A stretch of 64,000 nt of DNA from Lytechinus variegatus (GCF_018143015.1 NC_054748.1:3772080-3836079); one strand, 5' to 3'; positions 37,501 to 63,726 are shown, counted from the stretch's first letter. Made by a program: numbers and translations. Notes: a model not told the origin generated them from the letters alone.

Positions 37501-38701
37501 GGTTTAGCCATGCAAGTTGGTCATTCTCGTCAAAGCTGTAAAAATTGAAATTTTGTAGATTTTAAACAATAAAAAGGAAAACATATACTGTGTGAGGTAC
37601 ATCTTCACTTTTCTCATTTGCATACCAATCAAATGTTCTGTGGAAACTAAGCAAAGTCATAACTTTGTTATTTTACATCCGATTCTGATGAAATTTTCAA
37701 TGTAATGGTTGTTCATCTTTTTCTATTAATTCAAATCAGCATTTTTCTGGGGTCTACCTTACCTCCAAATGGCATGTTCGTTGGTCCAACCTAGTAAAAT
37801 GATGATTCGAACATCAAACTAACATATCAGAAGTAATCGGAACGTTTGATAAAGTTTAATTTTGCATAACAGCTATAAGCACCGCCTTGGGCCCGTAACA
37901 CAAAGCACAGCAATCCTCGTAGAGGAATATTTTTACGATTGATGCATTGACCATAATTCACAATCAATATCCTGAAAATGATGAAAAATCTGCAAATATT
38001 AATGCCTTACCTTAACAATCTCATCCAGCGCCTGTTCAGTTCCTAGTTGTTCTAAGGGTGGAGAAAAAAAAGAAACACCCGTGGGCTATAAAATGAATGT
38101 TTGGTAGTTCCTTTAGCCCCGGCCCCCCCCGGGGGGGGGGACTTACATTGACGATTTATTTATATTATGTGTGTGTGTGTGTTAGGTTGTGTGTGTGTGA
38201 ATATATATCACTTCGGATGGCTGTTGCAAAAGGAACTCTCCCCAGGTTAAGAAATATAAGACGCCTAGTAGATAGAAATTATATATGCTCCTGCGATATT
38301 TGCTCCGGGGGAGCGTACGTTTCATCAATATTTTCATCCGACAAGTTGTCAGATCTGACATCTTTCATGATTTTGAGTGGATGAGAGGCACTGTTCCTCT
38401 GGTAACTGTCGGATAAAATGGGACTTGTCGGGTAAAACGTCCGACAAGTCCTTTCATGCAAACGCCCCCCGGGTCTTAATAACGCAGAGGGCATATACAC
38501 TATAGTTAAGATTGCAATATAGTTTTGGGTTCAGATTATGTTAAGACTATGGTTTACTTATTAGGGTTTTTTAGTTTTATTTGGAGGTACAGGCTTCATG
38601 TTTTGGTTTATCGTGCGAATTTTCCTTCGGAGCAATTGTCGCCGGGGCAAATGCCATGAAACCAATCAAAGAGACTTACTTGTTGCTCCCAGCGTTGCCA
38701 T
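28505..38701 (-). CDS. AIF1: Allograft inflammatory factor 1 (AIF1/Iba1) homologue, complete six-exon gene
   Basis: Join on the minus strand: 38701-38680, 38051-38011, 37121-37055, 33073-33032, 30207-30045, 28577-28505; 408 nt, 135 residues. Every intron is GT-AG and every phase fits. The product is a cytosolic calcium-binding protein of phagocytes that in vertebrates bundles actin and supports membrane ruffling. EF-hand 1 has loop DEDRSGDIDIME (exons 4-5). EF-hand 2 has loop DLDNSGTINFEE (exon 5). Both have acidic residues at loop positions 1, 3 and 12 (position 3 of the second is also Asp) and Gly at 6. Diagnostic family blocks are DIMELKRMMEKLG, LELKKMI and MRLGKKSSIL. The N-terminal EQALDEIV and C-terminal IILTFEDK blocks also match AIF1. 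The length is close to vertebrate AIF1 (147). The introns hold MITEs, SINEs and LINE fragments but none breaks an exon. AIF1-like would be the only close alternative. Confidence 0.93.
29275..29625. mobile_element. GTCTCGCCCAC-ended MITE carrying nuclear-receptor half-sites
   Basis: The ends GTGTCTCGCCCACTT and GGTGGGCGAGACAAAA are inverted. It lies in AIF1 intron 5. Four TGACCT half-sites fall in 37 bp (29420, 29431, 29438, 29451); those at 29431 and 29438 form a DR1 element. CGGACGGACGATGGACGAACG near the right end is a degenerate tetranucleotide run. Confidence 0.65.
29790..29905. repeat. Fragment of the long-inverted-repeat foldback family
   Basis: GTGATGTTATTAGTTCCCTTATTT and the following ATATAATTGTTTTGTGAA match the middle of 34290-34900. 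Only about 115 bp remain; it lies in AIF1 intron 5. Confidence 0.55.
30045..30207 (-). CDS. AIF1: AIF1 exon 5 (EF-hand 2)
   Basis: Acceptor TTTGCAG and donor GTAAGT bracket 163 nt encoding 54 residues from DIMELKRMMEK through the canonical loop DLDNSGTINFEE to KKSSILK. Confidence 0.93.
31061..31227. mobile_element. GTAACACAAAG-type MITE
   Basis: Ends GCGTAACACAAAGATTAGCG and CGCAAACCTTTGTGTTATGG are inverted; matches 36377-36538. In AIF1 intron 4. The open frame 31010-31357 is a product of this repeat. Confidence 0.7.
31309..31640. repeat. Half-copy of foldback repeat, split by a MITE
   Basis: GGCCCGAATTCACAAAGG at the left and the following CCCACGGTTGAATCC match the left arm of 32376-32944; the sequence resumes at 31608 with TAGATTACGCTTATTTAGCGCG after the insertion. 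Confidence 0.7.
31377..31605. mobile_element. 229-bp MITE with TA target duplication
   Basis: Arms of about 88 bp: CACAGTAAAAACGCTGTTT at the left and the inverted CAGCGTTTTAACTGTG at the right, both with GTTTACTATATGAACC inside. It is flanked by TA on both sides. The related sequence at 32435 reads CCTGTATAAATTACGC with no insert, so the insertion is exact. TA duplication and these ends suit a Tc1/mariner-type element. Confidence 0.85.
31749..32300 (-). pseudogene. LINE 3' end fragment
   Basis: On the minus strand, SISFSGPTLWNLLPSNIRNT is followed by a SFSKSLK-type block, the C-terminal signature of Jockey/L2/CR1-like LINE proteins, then an AT-rich 3' UTR that ends in ATTCAAATTCAAATTCAAATA. 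It lies in AIF1 intron 4 in the sense of the gene. Confidence 0.7.
32376..32944. mobile_element. Foldback element with nested MITE
   Basis: Both ends read inward GCCC(G/A)AATTCACAAAG and carry ACCCACGGTTGAGTCCATGG-like arms and GTGTATAAAAA(T)GTCAAATTC. A central hairpin (about 32690-32740) pairs ATTCATGAGTTCACT with its complement. The left arm is interrupted at 32502-32658 by another element; the right arm preserves the uninterrupted sequence. Confidence 0.8.
32502..32658. mobile_element. Small MITE with GGGG-GTTTCAT ends, copy 1
   Basis: Ends AGGGGAGCGTTTCATCAA and TTTAATGAAACACCCCCC are inverted; ACTTGTCGGATAAA and TCCGACAAGT repeat inside. A second copy is at 38312-38468. Confidence 0.7.
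33032..33073 (-). CDS. AIF1: AIF1 exon 4 (first EF-hand loop)
   Basis: Acceptor CATTAG and donor GTGAGT bracket 42 nt encoding KQFMEFDEDRSGDI; the following Asp codon is split with exon 5. Confidence 0.88.
33349..33449. repeat. About 50-bp-arm inverted repeat
   Basis: AGTATAAATAACTTATTGG and its complement bracket the arms, with ACTAAGCTGGTCGTACAGA meeting its inverse at about 33397. Almost no spacer. In AIF1 intron 3. Confidence 0.8.
33600..33945 (+). repeat. LINE 3' UTR fragment
   Basis: CATTCAAATAAGCCTTTCGG and GGGCTATCCTGTCAAGG followed by GAATGAAATCAATCAATC are typical of CR1/L2-like LINE tails. No coding part remains. Confidence 0.5.
34290..34900. mobile_element. Long-inverted-repeat foldback element, copy 2
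   Basis: TTAAAGGTCAAGTCCACC at the left and GGTGGACTTGTCCTTTAA at the right. Inverted relative to the copy at 12154-12750. In AIF1 intron 3. Confidence 0.85.
34975..35640 (-). pseudogene. LINE reverse transcriptase fragment
   Basis: Read on the minus strand in broken frames: KKAFDSVSHELLLKKLTFYG, then VKTGIPQGSIIGPLL, then MTYADDG with the two catalytic aspartates, then LNKELELVNKWL-like sequence. At least two frameshifts. It lies in AIF1 intron 3 in the same strand as the gene. Confidence 0.75.
35840..35985 (+). repeat. tRNA-derived SINE, family D
   Basis: GATAGATCAGTCGGTAGAGCG (A-box region, in two parts) and GACCCGGGTTCGATTCCC (B box), then TGGTAAGGCATTTATCCTC. A second copy is at 55622-55800. 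Confidence 0.7.
35960..36150. repeat. C-tract repeat fragment
   Basis: A C run followed by CTTGAGAGCACAATTAAG, GAAAGTGAAGACATTTTT and TTTCGTGGACGAAATG; the same blocks recur at 40437-40717 and, inverted, at 14424-14637. Confidence 0.55.
36377..36538. mobile_element. GTAACACAAAG-type MITE, best copy
   Basis: Ends GGGCTCCGTAACACAAAGG and CTTTGTGTTACGGAGCCC are a near-perfect inverted repeat. Other copies at 31061-31227 and 23930-24095; fragments near 37890 and 54796. Confidence 0.8.
36681..37032 (+). repeat. tRNA-derived SINE, family C
   Basis: The head resembles a tRNA-Thr: GCCGTGGTGTAGTGGTTC (A box), loop CTTGTAA with a TGT anticodon, and GTGTGTTCGAATCCC (B box). The body has GGCAAGGCGTTAATCCACAC and GGTGCTAAATGGGTACC and ends in AAAAGCGGATTATTATTATT. 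About 350 bp; in AIF1 intron 3, 23 bp from exon 3. A second copy is at 63366-63726. Confidence 0.8.
37055..37121 (-). CDS. AIF1: AIF1 exon 3
   Basis: Acceptor TTGCAG and donor GTACGT bracket 67 nt encoding TFETSGDYADVEGLGELLQ and EYK: the acidic linker before the first EF-hand. It lies only about 50 bp from a foldback element at 37173-37765. Confidence 0.85.
37173..37765. mobile_element. Long-inverted-repeat foldback element, diverged copy 3
   Basis: CAGGACATGTCCACTTC at the left and GGGGTCTACCTTACCTCC at the right, with the same internal AATGTAAAATAAGAAAGTTA block. More diverged than the others. In AIF1 intron 2. Confidence 0.7.
38011..38051 (-). CDS. AIF1: AIF1 exon 2
   Basis: Acceptor CCCTTAG and donor GTAAGG bracket 41 nt encoding KQLGTEQALDEIVK, matching the N-terminal helix of the family. 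Confidence 0.85.
38155..38205. repeat. GT microsatellite in AIF1 intron 1
   Basis: Two short runs of GT around 38170-38200, preceded by C and G runs at 38127-38142. Low complexity. Confidence 0.7.
38312..38468. mobile_element. Small MITE with GGGG-GTTTCAT ends, copy 2
   Basis: Matches 32502-32658, including CCGACAAGTTGTCAGATCTG, GGTAACTGTCGGATAAA and the C-run end. In AIF1 intron 1. Confidence 0.7.
38680..38701 (-). CDS. AIF1: AIF1 exon 1 (start codon)
   Basis: ATG at 38701-38699 followed by codons for ATLGAT and one base, then donor GTAAGT. The context is CAATGG. The first base of the next codon is completed by exon 2. Confidence 0.8.
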
Positions 38702-38830
38702 TGTGGTCGAGAGCTCGAAGATGATAGTTATCAATCAGCGGGTATAACTTGCAGTCTTGTGGCTAAATTTTACCTACTGTTTTGGTTTAGTCCTCTGGTG
38801 ATCTGTGTGAAACGAAAATCAATTCATCGT

Positions 38831-38841
38831 ATTTATATATA
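38831..38841 (-). promoter_or_regulatory. Candidate TATA box of AIF1
   Basis: TATATATAAAT on the minus strand lies about 130 bp upstream of the AIF1 start codon, which would give a 5' UTR of about 100 nt. The position is suitable but the evidence is motif only. Confidence 0.35.
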
Positions 38842-38849
38842 TCACAAAT

Positions 38850-39544
38850 ACAACCTTCATGACGCAAACTGCTTGATATGTTTGAATTGTATAATTTAAA
38901 ATCTTATAATGTTTCTGCTAACCGTCTATAAACCCCTGGGATTCAGTCACTGCTTTATCGACTGTTCTGGTCGCTGAACTGAACGCAGGGAGTCCCGGTG
39001 GAAAGCACTCCGGAATTGGTAGTTAAATATAAAAGAATGGTTTTATACACGGAAAAGAAGGGTATTCCTGTCTACTGACCACCATATACCTCAAAGCGAT
39101 CCGCACTATTGATCTCTCCTTGTCTGAAGAGGCACTCAATCCAGTCTCGATCGATGCAGCTGATCCTAAGAGCCAAAGGTCTTAACCATCAACATCCCAC
39201 AAAACTGAATTATATGGAATGGACGTCTATGATGAATTAGGCCATTTATGTAATGCATTTGTGTAGTGCACGCATGATTTGTTACATGAAGTACTAACAT
39301 AATATATACTGTATAGGGAACGGTTTTTTTTATTTAAGAGCAGTGGACCGGTGCAGGTGTGGACGAATATACCGGCATGTTGATCAGCAACAGGGCGCTG
39401 ACCTTTCTAAATGGCGTTCATCGCACTCAACCTTATTCGCCACTTGAATTACTTAAAGTGTACCAGCTTTTGCGCATACACTCGTCGGCCGAGTGTTAGT
39501 GGCAATTCAAGCCGTATGTTAGATTTATATTTAAACCTTGTGGA
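38850..39544. other. No gene seen between AIF1 promoter and next repeat
   Basis: No long open frame or exon with good splice sites. It may include AIF1 upstream regulatory DNA. Confidence 0.45.
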
Positions 39545-40274
39545 TATAAACCCCTCAAAAAAAGTTCTGCAACTCAAGTTTGAGTGCTAATAAATTTCTT
39601 AGTGTGCCATCATCATATGTAAAAGTGGTATCATTTGAAAGTATGATTATTCCTCTTTATGATCATGTGTTATTTGTAATGCTTGTGTTATCATGATATA
39701 CACAGACATGATAAATATGCAGCAATGTAAGAAATGAAATGTTGCAAAATTCGTTGCCATGTCATGTTTGAGTTCCGCAACTCAAACTGCAAGTTTGAGT
39801 ACTAATAAATTTCTTAATGTGCCATCATCATGTGTAAAAGTGATATCTTTAGAAAGCATGATTATTCTTCTTTACAATCATGTGTCATTTGTAATGCTAG
39901 TGTTATCATGAAATACACAGACATGATAATATGCAGCAATGTTAGAAATTAAATGCGTCGTTTCCAATAGCGAATTTCCAATTGTTTCGAGGATGGACCG
40001 AGTGCATTCACTGTCACCTGCATGGTGGCAATTCTATAGAAATGGAGACTCTTGTTAGAAATCAATGCATTTTGCAACATTTCATTTCTGACTTTTCTCA
40101 ATGTTCAGGGTGATTGCATATTCCATGATTATATAATCATAGCAAATGGCATGTCACTGTAAAGAAGAATAATTCAGCTTTCCAATGATACCAATTTCAT
40201 CTTTTATACTTCTTTAACCAAAAAGATATCGTCCTCAAAAACTGAGTTGCAAAACTTTTTTTGAGGGGTTTATA
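39545..40274. mobile_element. 730-bp inverted-terminal-repeat element with internal duplication
   Basis: The left end TATAAACCCCTCAAAAAAAG and right end CTTTTTTTGAGGGGTTTATA are exact inverse matches, continuing into TGCAACTCA/TGAGTTGCA. Inside, a unit of about 175 bp beginning AAGTTTGAGT is directly repeated (39576 and 39791, offset 215). Flanking TA suggests a Tc1/mariner-type origin. No transposase frame. Confidence 0.85.
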
Positions 40275-40436
40275 TAAGATAGCGAATGTATTTGAATTCA
40301 AATCTTTGGTCATTTAGAAGTTAATCCTCTGTATTGAAAATAAATGTAATGTTCGGCTGGTCACTGTAGGCCTGATATTACACAATGATATTATGCACCG
40401 TTCACAACGATCATAGATTTTAAAAACTTTTAAAAA

Positions 40437-40717
40437 CTGGTGGATCCAGGGGGAGGGGCACAGCCGGCCCGTGCGCCCCCCCCCCTTGAGAAGCAAAATT
40501 AAAATCTGTAATGTTAAAATGCCATTAAGAAAAAAATGTGCTCCTCCTCTTTTGAAAGCGAAGACATTTTTGTTTGTTTGTTTGTTTGTTTTTGCTTGCT
40601 TGTAATTTTTTTCGGGTACGAAATAATCCCTAATTTTTGGCTAACACCCCACTTTTTGTCAAAATTTTTCTCCGAAAAATGTGCCCCTCATTTAGGAAAA
40701 TCCTGGATCCGCCCCTG
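40437..40717. mobile_element. GGATCC-ended foldback element
   Basis: GTGGATCCAGGGGGAGGGG at the left and CCTGGATCCGCCCCTG at the right. Contains a GTTT tetranucleotide run. The two open frames inside (40314-40496 and 40536-40724) are by-products. Confidence 0.65.
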
Positions 40718-40719
40718 CT

Positions 40720-41400
40720 TTTAACAATCCTTCGAACGAATAATGAAGGATTGATTCTTCTGGTCATTGGTGATGGATGTTAAAGACAATCACTTTGGGA
40801 ATTTTTTAGGCAACTGCAGCAGGGACGGATCCAATTAACACATTAAATGTATCCAGGATTTTTCCAAATGTTTTTGTACAGTACTGTATAACAAGCCCCC
40901 CCCCCAAAAAAAAGGTGTGGGTGACTTAGAAATTTGACAAGAAAGGGGAGGGCTCAAATTGGCCGAAACAGCAATTTCGTCATTAAGTTTTGGAGCCGAC
41001 AGAAAATTGCAGACCCCTCCTGTCTGAAGATATATGTTGATGTCTTGGTATTCCCGATCAAGCTGAAGAGGAATTCTCCGTTAAACTATTGATCCATGAC
41101 GTTCTGAATAACAATTGGCTTTGTGTTTTTACGTCAGTGCAATAGTTAATCGGCTACTCCCTTTTTACTCTTCTTCTCTCACTGTTAAGGTCCCTTCAAC
41201 CATGATTTATTAGCTTGTTCTAAATACACTCAATTATCGGGGTCGGCAGAGCGAAGTAGAAAGTGGGAGGGGGCACATGGAACAACCGCACTGGGAAACA
41301 ATGGCACCTTTTCTTTCGAAAAGGGCACTATCTTAAAACAAAGAAAAAATACTTATCTATACAGCCTGTGGCGTAATGAGCCAACAATTTTGGGGGCTGG
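40720..41400. other. No gene seen
   Basis: A C/A run at about 40889-40912 with AATTTGACAAGAAAGGGG marks one more fragment of the C-tract repeat. The rest is unremarkable. Confidence 0.45.
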
Positions 41401-41401
41401 A

Positions 41402-41665
41402 TATGTTTCTGTTTCTGTTTGTGGTAACTCCCTTAGGAACTCAGCAGGATAGCATTTTGCTGGTAAACGCCAAGCTGGTATAAGACCAATTACCTATGAA
41501 ACATTTACGTCTAGGTTAATCAGTCATAGTGGCTAACGTTATAGACGACAGATATCACTCTCGGGCCTTTTTATCAAAGTGGAGACAATGGCAGAGTTGG
41601 GATTCGAACTCACAACCTTACGATTATGAGTCCTATGCTCTAACCACTGGACCACACGACCCGTT
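41402..41665 (-). repeat. tRNA-derived SINE, family A, copy 2
   Basis: Same length and blocks as 377-632; the head at the right end reads, on the minus strand, GGTCCAGTGGTTAGAGCATA and GAGTTCGAATCCC. Confidence 0.75.
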
Positions 41666-41793
41666 GTTGTATCACGTAGAAAGATTTTTATAATGAAGAT
41701 CCAAAATTATGATAGATTTGACTTGTCATTTAGAAAATAACATCATATTTCACCCTCCCCAGAGCAAATTTTCAACTGAAACCCAATGAACAG

Positions 41794-42857
41794 CAGGCGC
41801 GGATCCAGGAGGGGGCCGAGCCGGCCCCGGCCCCCCCCTATTTTTTGACAACCTGCAGAAAAAAGTGTACTCTTTATCTTAATAGTAACTACGAAAAACA
41901 GAAAGAAAAGTAAGAAAGAGGTATTATACCCATGATGTGCAATTTACAGCCTCGTAACGGCCGGCCCGTCCCTGAAAGGAAACAAAAAAAGATGAGGGAA
42001 AGAATTGAAAAAATAGACTTTGTATAAAAATTTTCGCTCGCGCTTCGCGCTCGCATTGCAATGAATCCCATTTAAGAGGATTAATTGACACTTCATATAT
42101 CCAGTTCTGAAATCAATTTGCACATAATATTTTAGCTCGCACATCAAGCTTTCATTATTTTGTTTGATTTACACAAATTTTTATATCAAAATTTTCAGCT
42201 CGCGCTGCGCGCTCGCATTGTTTGATTTGTGAGATACCTATCCTGTTTGGAAATTCTTTCAAAAATTTGTCAAAATGCTTCCTTATTTTGTCAGTCTATT
42301 AAATAATTAAGGTTGTGCTTCGCGCTCGCATTTAATTGTTGGAGACACACAGCTTGTTTATTTAAATAAAAACGCGCTTAGACTGTCAAGTTTTCAGGTC
42401 GGAATATCAAAATTTTGAGCTCGCGCTTCGCACTCTCATTATTTAATTGGTGATACTTGTACCTCTTCATTAATCACAAAAATCAGTCCGAATTGAGTCC
42501 ATTTTCACGTTACTACAATAAAATTTCGGCTCGCGCTTCGCGCTCGCATTGTTTAGTTGGATACTTATCTTTGTTCATGATTATAAAAACTGCTCAGAAT
42601 CTTCAGTTCTAAGGACATAAAATATCAAAAAATTTTAGCGCGCCCTTCGCGCTCGCATTATATATTAAGACCACATGAGATACCTTTTCTTGTTTATAAG
42701 AATTAAAACTAGCATATACTTAAGACTTCAGTCTTTAGTTAGGAGTACCCCCTGAACCCCCCCCAAAAAAAAATCAGATATAGCGGCCAATCGAGAAAAA
42801 TGTTGATGAAAATATTTTTCGGTCCCCCCCCATTGGCGAAAGCTGGATCCGCCCCTG
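41794..42857. mobile_element. 1.06-kb GGATCC-ended element with six internal GCTCGCGCTTCGCGCTCG repeats
   Basis: The ends CAGGCGCGGATCCA and TGGATCCGCCCCTG are inverted, and AACAG on each side could be a 5-bp target duplication. Inside, GCTCGCGCTTCGCGCTCGCAT or a close variant appears six times (near 42035, 42198, 42315, 42419, 42529, 42638), mostly 104-117 bp apart, with AT-rich spacers. No protein-coding capacity is seen. Confidence 0.75.
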
Positions 42858-42859
42858 AA

Positions 42860-43465
42860 CAGCCATCAAATTTTCAATTGGTTTCAATTTTGATTCAATT
42901 GGTATCAATGGGTTTCAATAGATCCAAATTTGATACCAATTGAGGTCCTTTATATAGCCTACAATAGGACCTAAATTGGTAGGTAAATTGGCCCCATTAG
43001 AATTCATTTTGGGGATCAATTGAAGACCAAAACCCATTGGATATTCAATTGGCGTAAATTGGCTTTAATTTGGATTCAATTGGTATAGATGGGCTTCAGT
43101 AGGTTCAATGGGTCCAAATACCAGTCGGGTTCCTATTGTAGGGTCAGTTTGTCTCAATTGGGCAAATGTGCCCCCATTAGATGTCAATGGGGGCCAATAA
43201 TGTCTAGTGGAGCCAATTGTTCCCAATGTGTCTTCAATTGGTCGCCAATGGAATTATAAGGGGACCTTGCAAATGCCCACTTGGTTTCTGACTAGTTTTA
43301 ATTGGACTGGGCCACTTGCTGGTCCTCGGGCTGGTTGAAGTTGGGACCAATAGCCAAATGGTTTCAATTGGGACAAATATTCAATTGGTTTTAATTGGGA
43401 GTACTTACCAATAATTGATGTCGATTGGTTTCAATTGGTATTCAATTGGGATCATGTGATCATTT
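42860..43465. repeat. CAATTGG-rich cryptic repeat
   Basis: About 600 bp built from loosely repeated TTCAATTGG(T/G) units with no fixed period; the palindrome CAATTG or CCAATTGG occurs dozens of times on both strands. No open frame of interest. Confidence 0.75.
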
Positions 43466-43469
43466 TTTT

Positions 43470-44845
43470 TTCTTCATATAATGTATGCATAACTACAATT
43501 CAATTGTTTTTAGCTATGTCCTTTTTAACCATTTACCATTTTCCAGTGAAAAAAAGTAAAGAATGAGTAACAATTAGTAACAATTTGATTAAAAAATGAC
43601 AAATGTCTCAATAGAAAGTAATTAAAGGTTTATTTAGTAGAAAACTAACCATAACGAAACCACACCAAATAATAATACATGCTTTAAAAAACTTCTCTTC
43701 CCGGATGCTGGAATAAAATTAAAACACAGTATCTCTGCCCTTTACGTTGATATATGTTATGCAGACAGACAGTGCTTCTGCAGAAACATGAGTAGATATT
43801 GGTGGAATTTTCCCATTACCTACTAAGCTGATATTGTTCTACTAATTTTACTTGTGCCAATTAGAAGTTCCCATTGCTTCCAATTGAAACCTATATTGAC
43901 TGCAATTGCTTTCATCGGAGCTTTATTTTCGTTATTTCGTTTTCTTGTCCGTTTTACATATATAAAAAAATAATGGTTATCGTTGACAATTTATGCATGG
44001 GGACAGAATGTAGACTATACCTCACAGATAAGACAAACAAAGAAGAAGGAGGCAAAAGTTATTTAAAGCTCTTTCGGTGGCATTATTCTTGCAAAATATA
44101 TGACAATCCTCTACCACAAAAAATACAGTAAAATAGAAACAAACTGAATACTTACCATTTTTTTAATGTGAACAAAATACTGCCAATATTGCCTCTTTTG
44201 CATATTTATTTTTTTTTATTTCTTTGGAAGGTTCGCCACCTAACAGCTCAGTTTCATGATCCCAACCCCCATCCCATTTTTATTTCCGGTTTGGGGTTGC
44301 CAAACTATATTTTGTCAATTTTTTTTTACATGCGGTGTTCCATATACGTAAGCCATCGTGTGCTGCGGTTACGTCCATCTGAGTAAGTTTTCTAGTACTA
44401 AAAAGAAGATCTAAGACCTCAAGACGATGGGCTTTTTAAATGCATTTCGTTAATTAAGTATGTAAGAAGCCTAAATTGCCATGATTTTTGTCTAGGTATG
44501 ATTATTTGCGATTTCCGGCAGCGAATATATATTTGAAATCCGGTCAAGTTTAGTCCCTTGGCCCTGGGTGAGTCGGAGTCGGGTCGGTGCCAGCTGTCAA
44601 GGCAGCCGGATCTAACTGCTGGTAGTCGTTCCAGGGGTCTGCCAGATTGAGTTGCACTTGCAGCTTTCCACGAGCCGGAGCAAAGGCAGCAAAACATAAA
44701 TTTCTTCATCAACATTTTTTCTTGTGTTTTCATGATACACATAATAAAACAAGTTTATTGTTATGGTAGGCCGCCTATATCGTTACATTATTAGGCTATC
44801 ATGGCTATTGTTTGTTATGTCTGCGCAAGTCATTTTAAACTAAAG
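43470..44845. other. No recognised gene; one open frame of unknown meaning
   Basis: The minus frame 44742-44419 (107 codons) covers a GC-richer block at 44560-44690. I recognise no domain, and the first part (MKKFMFCCLCSG) only loosely resembles a leader. It could equally be a 5' exon or a repeat. The + frames at 43874-44386 are AT-rich and unsupported. Confidence 0.35.
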
Positions 44846-45436
44846 TTAAAGAGCAAGTCCACCCCAACAAAAACTTGATTTGAAAATAAAAAGAGAAAAA
44901 TTCAACAAGCATAACACTGAAAATTTCATCAAAATTGGATGTAAAATAAGAAAGTTATGGCATTTTAAAGTTTCGCTTTATTTCACAAACACTAGAAACA
45001 GAATATGCACATCTCGATCGGTATGCAAATGAGGAACTGACGATATCACTATTTCTTTTGTATTTTATTATATAAAATATGATATACCGTACCTATATTT
45101 TCTCGTCATTGTCGTGAAATTAAATTTTCATTCTTCCCTGAACATGTGGAATTCCGTTAAATGTATTATAACATTTTGGTCCTAATCGTCAATTCGTAAT
45201 TGAATTATTTTATAATTCAAAGTTTCAAACAATAAAAAACTAAAGAAATAGTGAGTGGGTGACATCATTGCCTCTGTCATTTGGATGTAACTGGCTCGTT
45301 CATATAACTATTTTGTTATAAATAAGCGAAACTTTGAAATGTCATAACTTTCTTATTTTGCATCCGATTTTGATGAAATTGTCAGCATTGTGCTTGTCTG
45401 ATTTTTCTCTATTGATTCAAGTCAACATTTTTCTGT
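44846..45436. mobile_element. Long-inverted-repeat foldback element, copy 4
   Basis: Begins TTAAAGAGCAAGTCCACCCC and ends in the matching inner arm TCAACATTTTTCTG, so the right tip is missing. It ends about 200 bp before the first supported SRCR-gene exon. Confidence 0.8.
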
Positions 45437-45639
45437 ACGTAGCACATTCTTTGTGTAAGCTTGCATACACAAAAAACCTCACATTGGTGTCAGAGTGTTG
45501 TGGTAGAGGGACTATGAATTGAGTACTTAATTCCCATTAAAATTTAATTAGAAAGTGTCCTGTGCGCTTGATACTGACCAATGATCATTCCTCAAACTAG
45601 TCTACTGTACCATTTTATCTCTTTTTATTTGTTTTTCAG

Positions 45640-63115
<17,476 letters not shown>

Positions 63116-63289
63116 GTAAGGTTATCTCGGTTTTGGCAAGGAGGATCGAAAATTAGTTTGAGATTATTTAATGCACTATCAATCTTGTACATGTATCATT
63201 ACTTTAATGCCTAGAAGCCTTTCAAAGAGGATAACAATTAAGTTTCTGGAATTATTTGTTTGTTTCATGTTTGTGAATTACAAATATAA

Positions 63290-63365
63290 AGTGGTAGAAG
63301 TAGTGGAAGTATTAGCAGTAGTAGTAATAATAGTAGAAGTAATAGTAGTAGTGGTAGTGGTGGTG
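63290..63365. repeat. GTA/GAA triplet tract
   Basis: GTAGAAGTAGTGG-type triplets directly upstream of a SINE; low complexity. Confidence 0.8.
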
Positions 63366-63726
63366 TGGAGGAGCTGTGGTGTAGTGGTTCTGATGACTGT
63401 CACTTTGTAATCAGAGGGTCGTGGGTCCGAATCACACGGCGGTCTGGCATCCTTTGGCAAGGCGTTAATCCCCACTTTGCTACTCTTGACCCAGGTGCTA
63501 AATGGGTATCCAGTAGGATGTGAAAGTCATTGTACCTTGTCCAGTACTGTGTGCGCCATACTGGCGACTGACTGGAATATTCCCAAGGGAGTGGAGGATG
63601 TGCATACATTGTGCGCGGGAATGACAGATTGAATCCGATGACCGGGGTAGTAATATATCTGTAAAGCGCTCAGACATGTTGTTCCAAGGTACATGTCTTA
63701 GGCGCTGTATAAAAGCGGATTATTAT
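63366..63726 (+). repeat. tRNA-derived SINE, family C, copy 2
   Basis: Near-complete match to 36681-37032: CTGTGGTGTAGTGGTTCTG, GTGGGTCCGAATCAC, GGCAAGGCGTTAATCCCCAC and the end AAAAGCGGATTATTATGG. Lies in the intron after SRCR domain 9. Confidence 0.8.

Noticed and set aside
38097-38500. Frames near AIF1 exon 2
   Set aside because: They arise from a GT microsatellite and a MITE in intron 1.
42035-42660. CRISPR-like array of spaced repeats
   Set aside because: The repeats are diverged, the spacers are unequal in length and AT-rich, and the setting is eukaryotic; it is the inside of a foldback repeat.
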